A stretch of DNA of 64,000 nucleotides from JAHJKV01 sp963678135 (GCA_963678135.1 OY782667.1:248001-312000), one strand, 5' to 3'; positions 51,114 to 60,708 are shown, counted from the stretch's first letter. The notes: generated by a model from the letters alone, not told the origin. Made by a program: numbers and translations.

Positions 51114-52597
51114 AGGTTTTTGAGCATGGCACTGGCCGAGGCGATAAAGCCATCAATTATTTGCTTGACCCGAAGCGTAAAGGTCGGGAGCAAAGTCCGC
51201 CAACTGTTTTGCGTGGTGATCCTGAATTGTTGCTCAAGGTCATAAACGCAACAAGCCGAAAATGGAAATATACCTCAGGTGTTTTATCGTGGTCGCCAGA
51301 GGACAAGATTACGCCAGAAAAAGAACAGCAAATCATGGACAGTTTTGAGTCCTTTGCTTTTGCAGGGCTAGAGCCTGACCAATATACAGTTTTATGGGTA
51401 CGCCATGACCACAATCCGCACCATGAACTGCATTTTATCATGCCACGCACAGAGCTTTATAAAGGCAAGGCCTTGAACCCCTGCCCTCCAAATTGGCAAA
51501 AGCAATACGATGTCTGGCGGGATTTATGGAATGAGCAGGAAAACTGGGCACGTCCGGATGATCCAAAAAGAGCAAGGCTTGTTCAGCTTGGAAAAGCGAA
51601 TCAGTTTCATAGCGACAAGGTAAAAATCAAAAAACAAATTACTGAATATTTAGCGCAGGGCATAAAGCAAGGGCTGTATCAGGCTAGAGAAGACTTGATT
51701 ACAGCTTTGGAAACAGCAGGTTTTGTAATCCCGCGCAAGGGCAAAGAATACATTACTCTGCAATCACCAAAGGGTGGGCAAGGCATCAGACTCAAAGGAG
51801 GTATTTATGCAGCATCTTGGAGAGCTGACCAGCAGATTAAAGGAACAAGTGAGCTTGGAAGTGCTGGAAACGGAAAAGAGCGTGCAGAGCGCATTACAAG
51901 ACTTAGGCAGGAACTTGAGGCAATACGCACACGCAGAGCTGAATATAATCAAAAACGATATGGATACGCAGTTACAGGAGCTGAAAAAAAGGCAATTCAA
52001 CATTTCGTTGTATCATTGGAAGCAAAGTCTATTGGGCAGTTTTCTCGTGGCATTGCTTTTAGCGATAGTCTTAGTCTCCATAACAGGCTTTTACAGCTTG
52101 AGGCTCAGGCAAAGCTCCGAGGAATTAGCTTTAATCAAAGCGCAGATAGCAAAGCAGAAGGAGAGCATCAGCAAGTTCACAAAATGGGGCATCACAGCAC
52201 ATCAAGCGGACGGTCAAAAATATCTGGTCTTTCCCAAGGGGGCGAACTTAGAGATAGCGCATACAAGCGAAGGCAAGCCAGCCCTTATATTCAGGAGGTA
52301 ATATATGAACGAACTGGGGCAGAACCTACTCAAGGCCTTAAGCAGAATGGAGAAGGAACAAAGCACTCGCCTAGACAAGCAGGACAAACGGATAGACAGG
52401 CTGGAACTGGAGGTGCAAGGTTGTCACGCATTGCAAAACGAATTGAATGGTGTATTGAGCAAGCTCAAGGAATTATCCAGTGCTTGGACAAAATAAGGCA
52501 ATGGCGTAAACATAACAAAAATCAGTCAATCAAAATCTCAGGAGGACACAATGACACATCAGGAACTCATAACGGCTTTATTCAACTGGAAAAATGA
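51104..52597 (+). CDS. Relaxase, ColE1 MbeA-like (MOB family)
   Basis: The relaxase nicks oriT and covalently holds the DNA for transfer. The N-terminal domain shows YMKVFEHGTGRGDKAINYLL with the catalytic Tyr region, and the metal-binding histidines in RHDHNPHHELHFIMPRTEL (HHxxH). Residues from about 230 on are low in homology and Gln/Ser/Arg-rich, because the same DNA encodes two other genes in the +1-type frame (51807-52301 and 52305-52496). The start at 51104 or 51110 overlaps mobC. The ankyrin gene begins inside its last 47 bases. Total length is 497 aa. Confidence 0.85.
   Translation: MYMKVFEHGTGRGDKAINYLLDPKRKGREQSPPTVLRGDPELLLKVINATSRKWKYTSGVLSWSPEDKITPEKEQQIMDSFESFAFAGLEPDQYTVLWVRHDHNPHHELHFIMPRTELYKGKALNPCPPNWQKQYDVWRDLWNEQENWARPDDPKRARLVQLGKANQFHSDKVKIKKQITEYLAQGIKQGLYQAREDLITALETAGFVIPRKGKEYITLQSPKGGQGIRLKGGIYAASWRADQQIKGTSELGSAGNGKERAERITRLRQELEAIRTRRAEYNQKRYGYAVTGAEKKAIQHFVVSLEAKSIGQFSRGIAFSDSLSLHNRLLQLEAQAKLRGISFNQSADSKAEGEHQQVHKMGHHSTSSGRSKISGLSQGGELRDSAYKRRQASPYIQEVIYERTGAEPTQGLKQNGEGTKHSPRQAGQTDRQAGTGGARLSRIAKRIEWCIEQAQGIIQCLDKIRQWRKHNKNQSIKISGGHNDTSGTHNGFIQLEK
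51807..52301 (+). CDS. MbeB/MobB-like mobilization protein nested in the relaxase gene
   Basis: This 164-aa protein is read in another frame wholly inside the relaxase gene. The ATG at 51807 has a perfect AAAGGAGG six bases upstream. It has an N-terminal coiled-coil region, one membrane segment (SLLGSFLVALLLAIVLVSIT near residues 76-95) and a C-terminal domain with KWGITAHQADGQKYLVFPKG, which resembles the TWGVxLxxxxGxxFIVLPxG end of ColE1 MbeB. MbeB helps the relaxosome at the membrane. The nested arrangement is the same as in ColE1, which supports the call. Confidence 0.78.
   Translation: MQHLGELTSRLKEQVSLEVLETEKSVQSALQDLGRNLRQYAHAELNIIKNDMDTQLQELKKRQFNISLYHWKQSLLGSFLVALLLAIVLVSITGFYSLRLRQSSEELALIKAQIAKQKESISKFTKWGITAHQADGQKYLVFPKGANLEIAHTSEGKPALIFRR
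52305..52496 (+). CDS. MbeD/MobD-like mobilization protein nested in the relaxase gene
   Basis: The 63-aa protein, in the same frame as the gene before it, starts at an ATG 4 bases after that stop with AGGAGG upstream. It is a charged coiled coil (LGQNLLKALSRMEKEQSTRL, DKQDKRIDRLELEVQ), like ColE1 MbeD, a lysis/entry-related mobilization protein of about 70 residues. It lies wholly inside the relaxase frame. Its short length means the family call rests mainly on position and coiled-coil shape. Confidence 0.65.
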   Translation: MNELGQNLLKALSRMEKEQSTRLDKQDKRIDRLELEVQGCHALQNELNGVLSKLKELSSAWTK

Positions 52598-53120
52598 AAT
52601 TATTGAACAATATCTACACAAAGGAGGCGATCCAAACTGGACAGATGAATATGGCAAGTCTTTGCTACATGAAGCAGCCATGTATGAGAATACTGAAGCC
52701 ATTAAAATACTTATCAAAGCAGGGGCAAATATCGAAGCACGAGACAATGACGGCTTTACTCCGATCTTTTGGCCAAGCAAGGCAGAGCCGATTTTTGCTT
52801 TGCATGAAGCAGGAGCGGACATCTTTGCTTTGGACAACGAAGGACAGCAGCCCTTGCACGTTCTGACCATGGGAGGACATACCGAGGCAGTTTGCGCTTT
52901 ACTAGCTCTTGGCGCAGACATGTATGCCATTCCCAAAGATACGCACTTGCCAGCACCGTACTTCGCGCTTTACAGCGACAATCCGCTTGGTGTTTTAAGT
53001 GCCTATAAAATGGCAGGCTTCAAAGAAGATAAAGACTACCCCCTTGCCTTAAACGCTCATGAAAGAGGCAAGCACGAAGTGGTTCTCTGGCTGAAGCAGA
53101 TGAAATGGCAAACAGAATAA
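52551..53120 (+). CDS. Ankyrin-repeat protein
   Basis: The 189-aa protein has about four ankyrin units: GKSLLHEAAMYENTEAIKIL, DNDGFTPIFWPSKAEPIFAL, DNEGQQPLHVLTMGGHTEAV and a weaker last unit. It is a protein-binding module with no catalytic domain. GGAGGACACA precedes the ATG at 52551, and the first 47 bases overlap the relaxase end, so it is part of the mobilization operon by position. Its partner is unknown; an immunity or effector role in the element is possible but not shown. Confidence 0.82.
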   Translation: MTHQELITALFNWKNEIIEQYLHKGGDPNWTDEYGKSLLHEAAMYENTEAIKILIKAGANIEARDNDGFTPIFWPSKAEPIFALHEAGADIFALDNEGQQPLHVLTMGGHTEAVCALLALGADMYAIPKDTHLPAPYFALYSDNPLGVLSAYKMAGFKEDKDYPLALNAHERGKHEVVLWLKQMKWQTE

Positions 53121-53478
53121 TTATCAAAAGATTGAAGTAAGATAGAGCCTAGATTTTTGGCTAATAAAAGGCTGAATGAACCTATCCTGATTTTTGCTTC
53201 ATCTTGACCTCTTGCCTTCTCGTCCCTACGATACCTGTATTGTGTTTTATGGCGTATCGTAGGGGTGATATTTTGGGATAAAATTCATACCCCAGATTTT
53301 ACGAGGTGGTTAAAAATAAGCAAGATTTAATGCTTTCACTCTTGCACCGCAAACTAAAAAATTTACTAAAATCAGCATTAACTGGTCAAATAGGTAATCT
53401 CAAGTTATTTATGTAAGGGATTGATGTAAATTATTTTTATGAAAGGTATATGAAATTTAAGACCAAGGAATTGTAAAA
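53121..53478. other. Intergenic region with strong inverted repeat
   Basis: CCCTACGATAC (53224-53234) and GTATCGTAGGG (53254-53264) form an 11-bp perfect inverted repeat with a 19-base loop. No T-run follows, so it could be an oriT-type hairpin, an operator, or an ending signal for the mob operon. The rest is AT-rich and likely holds the promoter of the RhuM-Mod-Res operon. No ORF is seen. Confidence 0.55.
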
Positions 53479-54471
53479 ATGAATAAAGATACAACAGACA
53501 TAATTATATATAAAAGCGATGATGGCAAAACAGATATTTCTGTGCATATTGAGGATGAAACTGCTTGGCTCACTATTGCACAAATGGCGGAATTATTTGA
53601 AAAAAGTCGCTCAACTATCAATGAACATATATTGAATATTTATAAGGAAAAAGAGCTAGAAGAAAATAATAGCATGAGAAAAATCGGAATTTCCGATTTT
53701 TCTGTAAAACCAACTAATTACTATAACCTTGATGTGATTATTTCTGTGGGCTATCGTGTTAAATCTGTGCAAGGTACTCGTTTTAGGCAATGGGCAACTC
53801 AAAGATTAAAAGAATATATTGTAAAAGGCTTTGCAATGGATGATGACCGCTTAAAAGGAATAGGCGGGGGTAACTATTGGAAAGAATTACTTGAGCGTAT
53901 TCGTGATATTCGTAGCAGTGAAAAAGTTATTTACCGTCAGGTGCTTGATCTTTATGCAACTAGCATCGACTATGATCCTAACCTACCTGAATCAATTAAG
54001 TTTTTTAAAACAGTGCAAAATAAATTGCACTATGCAGTAAATAAACATACTGCGGCTGAAACCATTTACTTACGGGCAGATGCTGAAAAAGATTTTATGG
54101 GACTGACAATCTTTTCAGGTCAGATGCCTAAAAAAACAGAAACAAAAATTGCAAAAAATTATTTGGATGAAGATGAATTATTCCGCCTAAATCGCATGGT
54201 TTCTGCTTTTTTTGACTTAGCAGAATTAAGAGCACAGGAACATAAACAAATGCGGATGAAAGATTGGGTTGAAGAGCTGGATAAATTTACGGCGATGTAC
54301 GGTAAAGGGACGCTTGAAAATGCTGGGACTATAAGCCACGATACAGCCATGCAAAAAGCAGAAGATGAATATAAAAAATATCAGATAAAAACACTCTCAC
54401 CCGTTGAAAAAGAGTATCTTGAAACGATAAAAAATGCCAAGCGTAGGATTGAGAAAGGGGAAAAGGAATGA
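53479..54471 (+). CDS. RhuM-family protein
   Basis: The 330-aa protein starts IIIYKSDDGKTDISVHIEDE, then TAWLTIAQMAELFEKSRSTI and GYRVKSVQGTRFRQWATQRL, the RhuM signature. The family was named from a Salmonella pathogenicity-island gene and is widespread in restriction and defence loci; its N-terminal part looks like a DNA-binding domain. A C-terminal region with FSGQMPKKTETKIAKNYLDE and FFDLAELRAQEHKQ is also typical. It overlaps mod by 4 bases (ATGA), so it belongs to the restriction operon and may regulate or assist it. Confidence 0.85.
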   Translation: MNKDTTDIIIYKSDDGKTDISVHIEDETAWLTIAQMAELFEKSRSTINEHILNIYKEKELEENNSMRKIGISDFSVKPTNYYNLDVIISVGYRVKSVQGTRFRQWATQRLKEYIVKGFAMDDDRLKGIGGGNYWKELLERIRDIRSSEKVIYRQVLDLYATSIDYDPNLPESIKFFKTVQNKLHYAVNKHTAAETIYLRADAEKDFMGLTIFSGQMPKKTETKIAKNYLDEDELFRLNRMVSAFFDLAELRAQEHKQMRMKDWVEELDKFTAMYGKGTLENAGTISHDTAMQKAEDEYKKYQIKTLSPVEKEYLETIKNAKRRIEKGEKE

Positions 54472-56546
54472 GCTTGACTGATAAAGAGAAAGAACAATTA
54501 AAAGCCATGATCGACAAAGACGAGAAGCTTCCTGCCAAGTACAAGTCGAAATTATTTGAAAATAATTCTGAGGTGGAACTTGTTTGGGCTGGTAAAACCA
54601 GTGAAGTTACCAATGTTGTTTTGCCTTTTCAGTCTATTGAGCAGATTGATGAACCTAGGTTGGATGCAAACATTGCTACTGGTAAAGTTCCCTTGAGCCT
54701 GTTTTCTGTAGATAATGCCAGCGGCAGGCAGCAAAGCGGCTGGTCGAATAAGCTCATATGGGGAGATAATAAACTAGTTCTTTCATCACTTAAGAATGGA
54801 TATATGCGAGAAGAGATTGAAAAAGCTGGTGGTTTGAAGCTGGTTTATATTGATCCGCCGTTCGATGTTGGTGCAGATTTTTCAATGAATCACGATATCG
54901 GTGATGAACAGCTCACAAAAGAACCTAGTATTATTGAGGAATTAGCTTATCGAGATACTTGGGGACGAGGTAAAAATAGCTTTATTTCTATGATGTATGA
55001 GCGACTAACGATTGCAAATGAGCTACTATCTGATCATGGTAGTATATATGTTCATTGTGATTGGCGAGTTACCGCATTAATACGACTCATTATGGATGAA
55101 ATTTTTTCTAATAATAATTTCAGAAATGAAATTATATGGTGCTATAAATCTGGCGGTGCTGGTACACATTGCTTTGCAAAGAAACACGATACAATACACT
55201 ACTACACAAAAAGTGCTGACTTTACATTCAATGTTACAAAAGAAAAATCTTATATGGGAATTGGATACAACACAGGAAATCAAAATGTTAAATTATACGA
55301 TGACAACGATGGTTTAGGCCCATACACAATGGTTAATATTAAAGATTGGTGGAGTGATATTGGAATGATTGCAACTTCTAAAGGTAGGCTTTACCCTACC
55401 CAAAAACCAGAAGCACTCCTTGAACGAATAATAAAAGCATCTTCCAACGAAGGTGATCTTGTTGCTGACTTTTTTTGCGGTTCAGGAACAACTCTTGCTG
55501 TAGCTGAAAAACTTGGCAGAAAGTGGATTGGCTGTGATCTTGGAAGGTTTGCAGTCCATACCACCAGAAAAAGAATGATTGGGGTTCAGCGTGAACTCAA
55601 AAAATCAAACAAACCTTACCGCAGTTTTGAAATCTTAAACCTTGGCAAATATGAAAGACAATATTTTGTGGGCGTTGACCCGACCTTGCCTGAAGAGCAG
55701 CGCAAAGCACAGACATTGCAGCGTGAAGAACATTACCTGACCCTCATTCTTTCTGCGTATAAAGCTGAGCGAATGTTTCAATTATCCCCATTCCACGGGA
55801 AAAAAGGCTCAACCGCAGTTATGGTCGGTTCTGTTGATGCACCTGTGACACTAGCTCAGGTTAATGAAGTTATAGATGCTTGCCGTCAAAACAAAATCAG
55901 CAAGGCGGACATCTTAGGCTTTGAGTTTGAAATGGGCTTAGTCCCTGCTATTCAAGATGAAGCTCGGCAAAAAGGAGTAACTCTCAGTCTAAAATATATC
56001 CCAAAAGATGTCTTTGATAAACGGGCAATTGAACGCGATCAGGTAAAATTTTATGATGTTGCATACGTTGAAATTATGCCCAAGGTTGAAGGGAAATCGG
56101 TACGGGTGCAATTGAATGATTTTGGTGTATTTTATCGTCAGGACGACCTTGATAGCTTAGGAGCATCCCTAAAAAATGGTCAAAGCAAGGTCACCATTGA
56201 TAGCGGTCAGGTAATCAAGATTAGCAAGGATAAAGCTGGCGTTATTTCTCGTGAAGTGTTGACTAAAAAATGGACAGATTGGATTGATTACTGGGCAGTA
56301 GATTTTGATTACGAAAGTCGCAAAGAGATTATTACTATTATGGAAGGGGATGACGAACGCCAAGTTTGGACAGGTAATTATATTTTTGAAAACGAATGGC
56401 AATCTTTCCGAACCAAAAATGAACGTAGCTTAGAACTTATGAGCGGAAAGCATGAGTATGCTGAAAAAGGTTCATACAAAGTGGCAGTCAAAGTGATTGA
56501 TATTTTCGGCAATGACACAACCAAAGTCGTAGAGGTAAAAATTTAG
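54468..56546 (+). CDS. mod: Type III restriction-modification methyltransferase (Mod)
   Basis: The 692-aa enzyme methylates adenine in the recognition site and supplies target recognition for Res. Motif IV is YIDPPFD (D129), then motif I is DFFCGSGTTLAVAEKLGRKW (about residues 333-352). This DPPY-before-FxGxG order marks the beta class. The target recognition domain lies between them (about 180-310). A C-terminal segment with HEYAEKGSYKVAVKVIDIFG is like the PKD-type tail of this Mod subfamily. The N-terminus has KYKSKLFENN. It is coupled to RhuM upstream and directly abuts res. Its recognition site cannot be told from sequence. Confidence 0.92.
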   Translation: MSLTDKEKEQLKAMIDKDEKLPAKYKSKLFENNSEVELVWAGKTSEVTNVVLPFQSIEQIDEPRLDANIATGKVPLSLFSVDNASGRQQSGWSNKLIWGDNKLVLSSLKNGYMREEIEKAGGLKLVYIDPPFDVGADFSMNHDIGDEQLTKEPSIIEELAYRDTWGRGKNSFISMMYERLTIANELLSDHGSIYVHCDWRVTALIRLIMDEIFSNNNFRNEIIWCYKSGGAGTHCFAKKHDTIHYYTKSADFTFNVTKEKSYMGIGYNTGNQNVKLYDDNDGLGPYTMVNIKDWWSDIGMIATSKGRLYPTQKPEALLERIIKASSNEGDLVADFFCGSGTTLAVAEKLGRKWIGCDLGRFAVHTTRKRMIGVQRELKKSNKPYRSFEILNLGKYERQYFVGVDPTLPEEQRKAQTLQREEHYLTLILSAYKAERMFQLSPFHGKKGSTAVMVGSVDAPVTLAQVNEVIDACRQNKISKADILGFEFEMGLVPAIQDEARQKGVTLSLKYIPKDVFDKRAIERDQVKFYDVAYVEIMPKVEGKSVRVQLNDFGVFYRQDDLDSLGASLKNGQSKVTIDSGQVIKISKDKAGVISREVLTKKWTDWIDYWAVDFDYESRKEIITIMEGDDERQVWTGNYIFENEWQSFRTKNERSLELMSGKHEYAEKGSYKVAVKVIDIFGNDTTKVVEVKI

Positions 56547-59237
56547 ATGGCACTACCTGCAAATTTCCCCAAAAACCCTTATGCTATCCTGTCTCCAGAA
56601 ATGCGCTGGTATCCTGGAGACGCCATGCTGAATGAAATAGGATATGAAAAACTTTTGCCTCCATTGGTTCATAACATACGCAGAGGTGTTACTGAATGGA
56701 GAGAGAACAGATATGCTGGGGCAAGCGAAACGACTAAAGCTCTGCTTAGATATTGGTTTGATGAAACGCACATGCTGCCAAAAGCAGACGGTACTATATC
56801 TAAATTCCAATACTATTTCTGCCAAAGAGAGGCTGTGGAGTCAGTAATCTGGCTGTATGAAATAGAACAAGCCCGTGATCCTTATTCTCTTATAAAATAT
56901 GATTCATCTGGAAAAATTTCGCAGGGGATGTTTGATGAAGATTGGACTCGTTATGTTGTAAAGATGGCAACAGGTGCTGGCAAAACTAAAATTATGAGTC
57001 TTTTGATTGCGTGGGCATATTTTCATAAAAAATTTGAAGATAACTCTGATTTAAGTACTAATTTTTTGCTTATTGCTCCCAATATCATTGTCTTAGACAG
57101 ACTTTATGAAGATTTTCAGGGGCTTAAAATTTTTTATCAAGACCCTATCTTGCCAGAGAATGGGTATGCAGGTCAGAATTGGAAGGATGATTTTCAAATA
57201 ACCTTGCACCTTCAGGATGACATTGGAATTATTTCAGAAACAGGAAATATTTTTCTTACAAATATCCATCGTGTATTTGAAAACGTAAAAGAACCGTCTT
57301 TTGATGATGACAACACCATGGATTATTTTCTTGGCAAAAAGCCCACAGGAAAAACCACGGATTCCAAAACAGACCTTGGGAAAATTATTCGGGAAGTTCC
57401 AGACCTAGTTGTAATCAATGATGAAGCCCATCATATTCATGATAAAGACTTGGCTTGGTTCAAAAACATTAAAGATATTTCGCAAAATTTACGTTTACAA
57501 AACAGTAAACTTTCTGCTCAGTTTGATTTATCTGCCACCCCTAAACACAACAATGGTGGGATATTTGTTCAAACAATCAGTGACTATCCTTTGGTGGAGG
57601 CAATTAGGCAGGATGTTGTAAAAACACCAATTTTGCCAGACTCTGCGTCCAGAGCAAAGCTTCAAGAACGTAAGAGCGATGAATATACTGAACGGTATAG
57701 AGATTATTTACACCTCGGTTATTTAGAATGGAAAAACGTCAAAAAAGAGCTTTCTTCGACTGACAAAAAGCCTATCCTTTTCATAATGACCGACGACACA
57801 AAAACCTGTAACGAGGTTGGTGATTATTTTGAAAAAAACTATCAAGAGCTTGAAGGCAAGGTTCTGGTTATTCATACAAACGCAAGTGGTGAAATTTCTG
57901 AAGCTACTAGCAAAAAAAATGAACTTGATAAACTTCGAGAAGCAAGTCGTATGATTGATGATCCTTCCAATCCTTATGAAGTCATTGTTTCAGTTATGAT
58001 GCTTCGGGAAGGCTGGGATGTTCAAAATGTTTGTGCTATCGTGGGGTTACGTCCATACAAGACTAAAAGTAAAATTCTTCCCGAACAGACTCTTGGCAGA
58101 GGCTTAAGAAGGATGTTTAGAGGGCAGCCTGTCCAAGAAAAAGTTAGCGTGGTTGGCACGGAAGCTTTTATTGAGTTTGTTGAATCTATCAAAAGCGAAG
58201 GTGTAGAACTTGAGTATGCCGAAATGGGTGAGAATACCAAACCTAAGTCACCAATGGTCATTGAGGTGGATACGCAAAATCCACAAAAAGACCTTGAACA
58301 ACTGGACATTCAGCTTCCCGTTCTTACTCCGCGAATTTACAGAGAATACAAAAACCTTCATGAATTGGATGTAAACAAGATTAAATCTCCTAAGCTGAAT
58401 GTTTGCCAATATACCGAAGAAGAACAGCGAGAAATAATTTTTAAAGATATTGATAGTGAACAGGTGAGTCATAAAACAATTTTGGATACGAGCCTTGAAC
58501 CAAATTTCCAAGCAGTTCTTGGTTATTTCTGCCGACTTATAATGAGAGACCTCCGCTTGGTTGGTGGATTTGATATTCTTTTTGGCAAACTCAAGGACTA
58601 TATCACAAAATGCCTTTTTGACAGAAGAGTAAAACTGTCTGATACAAATATTCTGCGAAATCTTTCAAATGAGGCAGCAACAAAAGCAATCGTAGAGAAT
58701 TTTAAGTCAGCAGTAAACGCTCTTACCGTTCACGATAAAGGAACTACTGAGGTTCGTGATTATATCCAGTTTAAAAAGACACGCCCCTTCCTAGTAAATG
58801 ATCAAGACCATGCTATTCCTCAGAAATCTGTATTTAACAAAATAGTAGGGGACAGCCACTTTGAGCTTGAGTTTGCAACGTTTCTTGACGGCTGTAATGA
58901 CATTATCTCTTTTATCAAAAATTCGCAGAGTACTTATTTCAAGGTCGAATATCGCAACGCTGACGGTGGTATTGCCAATTATTATCCAGATTTTATTGTG
59001 AAAGAATCGGAAGCCAAACTTTGGATTATTGAAACTAAGGGTAAGGCTGACCTTGACGTGCCTTTGAAATGGAAAAGGCTAGTTAGTTGGTGCAAAGATG
59101 CTTCACTCCAGACTGCTAATAGTATTAAACCATTGTATGTTTTGCAAACCGAGTGGGATAAATACCGACCTAAAAATTTTGTGCAACTTTGCTCTATGTT
59201 TACTGAAGAGCCTGAATTCCAAAAAATCGAAAAATAA
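56547..59237 (+). CDS. res: Type III restriction enzyme (Res)
   Basis: The 896-aa ATP-dependent endonuclease cleaves after translocation between two head-to-head sites. It has a helicase core with Walker A KMATGAGKTKIM (about residue 140), motif II VVINDEAHHIH (about 290), motif III DLSATPK and motif VI QTLGRGLRRMF. The C-terminal nuclease is YYPDFIVKES with IIETKGKADLDVPLKWKRL (PD...ExK) near residues 812-840. It directly follows mod with no gap, the classic type III order. The frame is intact, so the system looks active. Confidence 0.93.
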   Translation: MALPANFPKNPYAILSPEMRWYPGDAMLNEIGYEKLLPPLVHNIRRGVTEWRENRYAGASETTKALLRYWFDETHMLPKADGTISKFQYYFCQREAVESVIWLYEIEQARDPYSLIKYDSSGKISQGMFDEDWTRYVVKMATGAGKTKIMSLLIAWAYFHKKFEDNSDLSTNFLLIAPNIIVLDRLYEDFQGLKIFYQDPILPENGYAGQNWKDDFQITLHLQDDIGIISETGNIFLTNIHRVFENVKEPSFDDDNTMDYFLGKKPTGKTTDSKTDLGKIIREVPDLVVINDEAHHIHDKDLAWFKNIKDISQNLRLQNSKLSAQFDLSATPKHNNGGIFVQTISDYPLVEAIRQDVVKTPILPDSASRAKLQERKSDEYTERYRDYLHLGYLEWKNVKKELSSTDKKPILFIMTDDTKTCNEVGDYFEKNYQELEGKVLVIHTNASGEISEATSKKNELDKLREASRMIDDPSNPYEVIVSVMMLREGWDVQNVCAIVGLRPYKTKSKILPEQTLGRGLRRMFRGQPVQEKVSVVGTEAFIEFVESIKSEGVELEYAEMGENTKPKSPMVIEVDTQNPQKDLEQLDIQLPVLTPRIYREYKNLHELDVNKIKSPKLNVCQYTEEEQREIIFKDIDSEQVSHKTILDTSLEPNFQAVLGYFCRLIMRDLRLVGGFDILFGKLKDYITKCLFDRRVKLSDTNILRNLSNEAATKAIVENFKSAVNALTVHDKGTTEVRDYIQFKKTRPFLVNDQDHAIPQKSVFNKIVGDSHFELEFATFLDGCNDIISFIKNSQSTYFKVEYRNADGGIANYYPDFIVKESEAKLWIIETKGKADLDVPLKWKRLVSWCKDASLQTANSIKPLYVLQTEWDKYRPKNFVQLCSMFTEEPEFQKIEK

Positions 59238-59366
59238 AAATAAGCGAAGGTAAAACAAATAACAACCTATCCAAGAACACCAACCATGCAAAACTGAGCT
59301 GGGTTCACTCTTTTGTACCAGCAAGAGGTTAATTTAAGGATTTTAAGTTATATCTGTATGTTGAAA

Positions 59367-60554
59367 TCAATCTTCCAAAACCTTAACAGCTTTTCTCAAA
59401 CCATCAGGCGCAAGGTGAGCATAGCGTTGTGTCATCTTAAAATTGCTATGCCCCATGAGTTCTTTTACGGTGTATAAATCAGTTCCTTTTTGTACATGCC
59501 ATGAAGCAAAAGTATGACGCAAACTGTGGAAACAAACTTTTTGTCTGGAATCTTCTATATCTTTGTTAAACAGTTCAGCTGCTATCCTGCTAAATGTTTT
59601 TGAGGCTCGAGCAAGTTTAGCACCGTTAGTTGTGTTAAAAAGCCTTTCTGCATTTCCATGTGATTCTAATGCCCTGCGCTCCAACATTTCCCTAACGGGC
59701 TTAATAAAGAAGGCTTTGCGGTTTACCCTTGCTTTAGGATCACGGATATAAATATCCTCATTTTCAAAGTCTATGTCTTGCCAAGTTAAGGAAGCAATTT
59801 CCCCAAAACGCAAGCCACAATATAACGCAAGGATAGCCATATCGTGAACTGTTAGAGAGCGTTTGTGCAATTCTTTTAAAAGTTCAGACGCTTCGTTTTT
59901 ACTAAGAAAACGAATACGAGCATTATCTTTTTTAGGAAGTTTGATTTTTTTAGTTGGGGAATCACCGATAACAAGCCCGTCTCTTTTCGCAAGATTCCAA
60001 ACCTGTGAGATGACAGCCAGAGCATATTTTACTGAAGATGGTTTTCTGTTTTTTTCAAACATCTCTGAAGAAATTTTTTCAATATCCCGTGCTTCCAACC
60101 TAACAAGCGGTATTGTACCAAGAGCAGGATATATCCATTTATTGTAAAGAGCAGATTCAGCTTCGAGAGATCCCGTAGCTTTATAGCTTTGAGCAGGCCA
60201 ATAATGTTGCTCCCAAAAATTGGAAAAAGTTATCAATTGTTTTTCTTCTGCTTTTTGTCTTTTTTTCTCTTGAAGATATTCCTTTTGCTGTTTTTTCCTT
60301 TTTTCTAAAAGTGAAAAATCACCTTCCCCTGTTTTGTATGCTTGTTTCAGTTTTGAAAGCTCAATAGCAGCCTTTTGCTCAGACCACCCCTCACTTGCCC
60401 AGCCCAAAACAGGTTGAAACCTTTTTCCAGCTGCGGAGTAACGCAATCCATAGCACCTATCAAATTTTAGCCCAGTTTTCCGAGTCGCATGCTGATACCA
60501 ACGCACCCCAGAAAATTTTGTAGACGTAATCCATTTTAGTTGTTTGCTTGCCAC
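59367..60554 (-). CDS. int: Tyrosine recombinase (integrase) of the element
   Basis: The 395-aa integrase has an N-terminal arm-binding domain (KWITSTKFSGVRWYQHATRK and FQPVLGWASEGWSEQKAA), a core-binding domain (FSNFWEQHYWPAQSYKAT) and a catalytic domain. The catalytic residues are Arg in ALYCGLRFGEI, HxxR in FHSLRHTFASW, His in LMGHSNF and the nucleophile Tyr in TQRYAHL. The start is GTG at 60554 with GGAGG five bases upstream; the TTG at 60566 is less likely. It points inward from attR and sits 155 bases from the 51-bp repeat, the usual integrase-next-to-att layout for tRNA-targeting elements. It inserts into tRNA-Ala. Confidence 0.93.
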   Translation of the reverse strand: MASKQLKWITSTKFSGVRWYQHATRKTGLKFDRCYGLRYSAAGKRFQPVLGWASEGWSEQKAAIELSKLKQAYKTGEGDFSLLEKRKKQQKEYLQEKKRQKAEEKQLITFSNFWEQHYWPAQSYKATGSLEAESALYNKWIYPALGTIPLVRLEARDIEKISSEMFEKNRKPSSVKYALAVISQVWNLAKRDGLVIGDSPTKKIKLPKKDNARIRFLSKNEASELLKELHKRSLTVHDMAILALYCGLRFGEIASLTWQDIDFENEDIYIRDPKARVNRKAFFIKPVREMLERRALESHGNAERLFNTTNGAKLARASKTFSRIAAELFNKDIEDSRQKVCFHSLRHTFASWHVQKGTDLYTVKELMGHSNFKMTQRYAHLAPDGLRKAVKVLED

Positions 60555-60570
60555 ATGCACCTCCAAAAAT

Positions 60571-60590
60571 GAAGTACCAGTTTAGTACCA
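60571..60590 (+). repeat. Putative integrase arm-type sites, right end
   Basis: GAAGTACCAGTTTAGTACCA repeats the left-end pair (47251-47270) in the same orientation, 118 bases from attR. It lies between the integrase start and attR. Confidence 0.65.
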
Positions 60591-60708
60591 CTTTTAGCAA
60601 AAAATGACCTGAAATATACTGATAGAAAAACACGTTGAAACTGTCAAATATCTTTTAATATAAAGTTGTTATATGACATATTGTGAGGCAGTGTGAAATG
60701 CTAAAAAT

